64,000 nt of DNA from Aphrocallistes beatrix (taxonomy: Eukaryota; Porifera; Hexactinellida; Sceptrulophora; Aphrocallistidae). The DNA is taken from the NCBI GenBank assembly GCA_963281255.1, contig OY725497.1, forward strand, positions 4,642,968-4,706,967, read 5' to 3'. Positions 63,691-64,000 of the stretch are shown here, one piece after another (positions within the stretch are counted from its first letter, which is position 1; each line of letters starts with the position of its first letter). Made by a program: the position numbers and the translations under genes. A model generated the notes under the pieces. That model was not told the origin of the DNA, searched no databases, and was given only the letters and a program-made list of their open reading frames with translations.

Positions 63691-64000
63691 GTTTGCATAG
63701 TTTTTACGTAAATATTCTCTAATTATCCACTTGGGACTGGCAGACAGTTGATAGTATAATGTACCAAATGAATGACGTATTTTCACACTTTGTGCAGATT
63801 CTTATCATGAATGGAGTTCTCAAAGGCTAAAATGGTCTCCGAAGGTGTCGTTTTCGAATATTTTATCGTATTTTGGTAGTTCTGTGACGTATTTCGTATG
63901 GCAAATAATCTGAAACTTTCGACGATTAGTTTGGAGTTACTTTTCTAGAATTTTTTTAAAAAATGCCGAAAATAGTTTTATTGTGCAACTATGTATATTT

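Noticed and set aside
1-64000. tRNA, rRNA or other structured RNA genes
   Set aside because: I looked for cloverleaf-type arms and B-box-like GGTTCGAATCC words and found none convincing; a dedicated scan would be needed to exclude them.

Overview
The window is an AT-rich, intron-bearing, repeat-dense stretch of an invertebrate animal nuclear genome. Evidence for this is GT-AG introns, animal gene families (CDC73/parafibromin, ABCG half-transporter, TMEM165, N4BP2-like kinases, bHLH-PAS factors, an actin-family protein) and very many short DNA-transposon derivatives. The compact intronless NHL-repeat protein with its GLQIF ending resembles large families I associate with sponges, possibly glass sponges. 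That placement is an impression, not a proof.

Layout. 0-4.6 kb: a 65-bp satellite, a segmental direct repeat, a long inverted repeat and MITEs. 4.7-8.1 kb: an NHL protein (+) facing CDC73 (-, four exons, reconstructed completely). 9.3 kb: a small coiled-coil ORF. 10.5-16.3 kb: a nine-exon ABCG transporter (-) whose introns hold nested MITEs. 16.4-27.3 kb: mostly transposon debris and minisatellites, with a few candidate exons. 27.3-45.9 kb: a bHLH-PAS gene (+) with its bHLH exon at 27.3 kb and its PAS exon at 44.6 kb. The 17-kb intron between them is packed with mobile elements and may itself contain exons of a BRCT-domain gene. 46.7-50.9 kb: an actin-like gene (-), TMEM165 (+) and a short N4BP2-like kinase gene (+). 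52.3-56.8 kb: a long N4BP2-like gene (+). 58.2-60.4 kb: a second bHLH-PAS paralogue (-) with 43 tandem 8-residue repeats in its C-terminal half. 60.5-64 kb: more mobile elements.

The genes do not form a pathway. CDC73 acts in transcription elongation (PAF1 complex), ABCG in membrane transport, TMEM165 in Golgi Mn/Ca/H homeostasis and the N4BP2 proteins are probable polynucleotide kinases. The organising theme is local duplication: two PAS genes in opposite orientation, and two N4BP2 genes sharing a 474-bp block that is about 98% identical. The second theme is a MITE zoo: pogo/Tigger-like families with CAGT...ACTG ends and TA target duplications, hAT-like families with clear 8-bp target duplications, and Helentron-like GC-hairpin elements, often nested in each other.

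The most intriguing signals are the recently expanded repeat domain in one PAS paralogue, the near-identical kinase block in the N4BP2 pair, a nearly perfect 117-bp-arm hairpin at 28.85-29.11 kb, and a strong excess of the 10-mer CTATTTATAG (and its complement) in intergenic, intronic and coding DNA.
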